Below are positions 63,252 to 64,000 of a stretch of DNA of 64,000 nucleotides, piece by piece. How positions within the stretch are numbered: position 1 is the stretch's first letter; each line of letters starts with the position of its first letter. The translations under genes and the position numbers were made by a program. Origin of the DNA: Sphingosinicellaceae bacterium (GTDB lineage: Bacteria; Pseudomonadota; Alphaproteobacteria; Sphingomonadales; Sphingomonadaceae); contig CP079108.1 in the NCBI GenBank assembly GCA_019285715.1, positions 1,193,001 to 1,257,000 on the forward strand, read 5' to 3'. The notes under the pieces were generated by a model. That model made no database searches and had not been told where the DNA came from. It saw only the letters and a list, made by a program, of their open reading frames with translations.

Positions 63252-64000
63252 ACCTCGCGCTCCACGTCCGCCGCCGGCGGCCCGACGGCTACCACGACCT
63301 AGAAACCCTGTTCGCCTTCACTGACTTCGGTGACACACTGACGGTTGAGGTGGCGGACACGCTGTCGCTCCGCGTCGAAGGCGAGTTCGCGGGGCCGGCC
63401 GGGGCAGGGGCCGACAACCTCGTGCTCCGGGCCGCACACGCGCTCGCTGCAGCGGCGGGAGTAGAGCCGAAGGCGGCGCTGACCCTGACCAAGCGCATCC
63501 CCGTCGCGGCGGGCCTCGGCGGCGGCTCGGCGGACGGCGCGGCGGCGCTGCGGCTGCTCAACCGGGCCTGGGGCCTGCACCGTCCGCTGGACTGGCTGAC
63601 CGAACTCGCTGCCGACCTCGGGGCCGATGTGCCGGCCTGCGTGTCCAGCGCGACCAGCTTCGGGACCGGCAAGGGCGAGGCGCTGGTGCCGGTCGACGCG
63701 GGCGTGGCGGGCATGCCGGTGCTGATCCTCAATCCGCGCATCGCGGTCTCGACCGGCCCGGTGTTCGCGGGCTGGGACGGCATCGACCGGGGGCCGCTCG
63801 ACCCTGCAGCGGGCCTCGATGCGTCGCGCAACGACCTGACCGCGCCGGCGCTGGAGCTGGTTCCGGAGATCGCGACGCTGCTCGAGTGGCTCGACTCGCG
63901 GCCGGGTCTGACACTGGCGCGCATGACCGGTTCGGGCGGCAGCGTCTTCGGACTGTTCGCCGACCAGAGTAGCGCCGCCGCGGCCGCCCGGGACGTTCCA
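63221..64000 (+). CDS. ispE: 4-diphosphocytidyl-2-C-methyl-D-erythritol kinase (partial)
   Basis: GHMP kinase of the MEP isoprenoid pathway, cut by the window end after about 260 codons. Motifs are HAPAKLNLALHVRRRRPDGY at the N-terminus, the ATP loop RIPVAAGLGGGSADGAAALR (about 90), and motif 3 in LARMTGSGGSVFGLF. The start is TTG at 63221, supported by an ideal AAGGAG at 63207-63212 and by the conserved PAKLNL beginning 7 codons later. It overlaps the TPR gene. Confidence 0.93.
   Translation, partial: MDSEHAPAKLNLALHVRRRRPDGYHDLETLFAFTDFGDTLTVEVADTLSLRVEGEFAGPAGAGADNLVLRAAHALAAAAGVEPKAALTLTKRIPVAAGLGGGSADGAAALRLLNRAWGLHRPLDWLTELAADLGADVPACVSSATSFGTGKGEALVPVDAGVAGMPVLILNPRIAVSTGPVFAGWDGIDRGPLDPAAGLDASRNDLTAPALELVPEIATLLEWLDSRPGLTLARMTGSGGSVFGLFADQSSAAAAARDVP

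Noticed and set aside
1-64000. tRNA, rRNA, CRISPR array or insertion sequence
   Set aside because: I looked for T-loop motifs, regular spaced repeats and transposase-like frames with terminal repeats and found none that I could support by eye.

Overview
The window is GC-rich, densely coded chromosomal DNA from an alphaproteobacterium, most probably a sphingomonad (Sphingomonadales). This rests on the housekeeping neighbourhoods dapA-smpB with an upstream soluble lytic transglycosylase, psd-pssA, udg-slt-moaB and ETF-QO/TPR/ispE, on a CckA-like hybrid kinase, on three alphaproteobacterial LexA boxes (GTTC-N7-GTTC), on a PEP-CTERM protein, and on the CCCGGG-rich hairpin repeats common in that group. 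I saw no tRNA, rRNA, CRISPR array, IS element or prophage.

Layout. 1-3.4 kb: Lrp regulator, a small unknown gene, and a decayed D-amino-acid-type module (fragment of an XRE/cupin regulator abutting a 5'-truncated dgcN with two compensating frameshifts, then a YkvI-like permease). 3.5-8.9 kb: a NylA-like amidase and a compact NRPS-like unit (unknown 306-aa protein, stand-alone adenylation protein, fused carrier-thioesterase). 9-17.3 kb: a periplasmic three-subunit flavin dehydrogenase (Tat small subunit, GMC flavoprotein, triheme cytochrome c) with a secreted cupin, convergent with a cyoABCD quinol oxidase operon; together they suggest a periplasm-to-O2 electron route. 17.3-22.3 kb: a signalling cluster (HATPase, FecR, OmpA lipoprotein, CHASE2-PP2C phosphatase, metallo-beta-lactamase-fold protein, STAS protein) resembling a partner-switching system.

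22.4-35.9 kb: a benzoylformate-decarboxylase-like ThDP enzyme, Ppx/GppA, RNase D, an esterase, aspS-ppk2, a lower-GC exported protein with an internal duplication, a small membrane protein, lytic transglycosylase, dapA-smpB. 36-42.8 kb: CckA-like hybrid kinase, single-domain response regulator, recA, alaS, an acetyltransferase. 42.7-51.2 kb: CPA2 antiporter, a near-consensus ParB site (parS), DUF885 peptidase-like protein, icd, LOG protein, MarR-GNAT fusion, psd-pssA. 51.1-64 kb: an SOS-type small membrane protein gene, acyl-CoA synthetase, PEP-CTERM protein, an SOS-type radical SAM gene, RcnB-like protein, moaB, lytic transglycosylase, udg, ETF-QO, TPR protein, and ispE cut by the window end.

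Most notable signals: (i) three LexA boxes, at recA, at a 57-aa single-TM protein (possible SOS division inhibitor) and at a SplB-like radical SAM gene that may be leaderless; (ii) an almost perfect parS site, suggesting an origin-proximal location; (iii) the compact NRPS-like gene set; (iv) the CHASE2/FecR/STAS/PP2C cluster; (v) the scarred dgcN locus.
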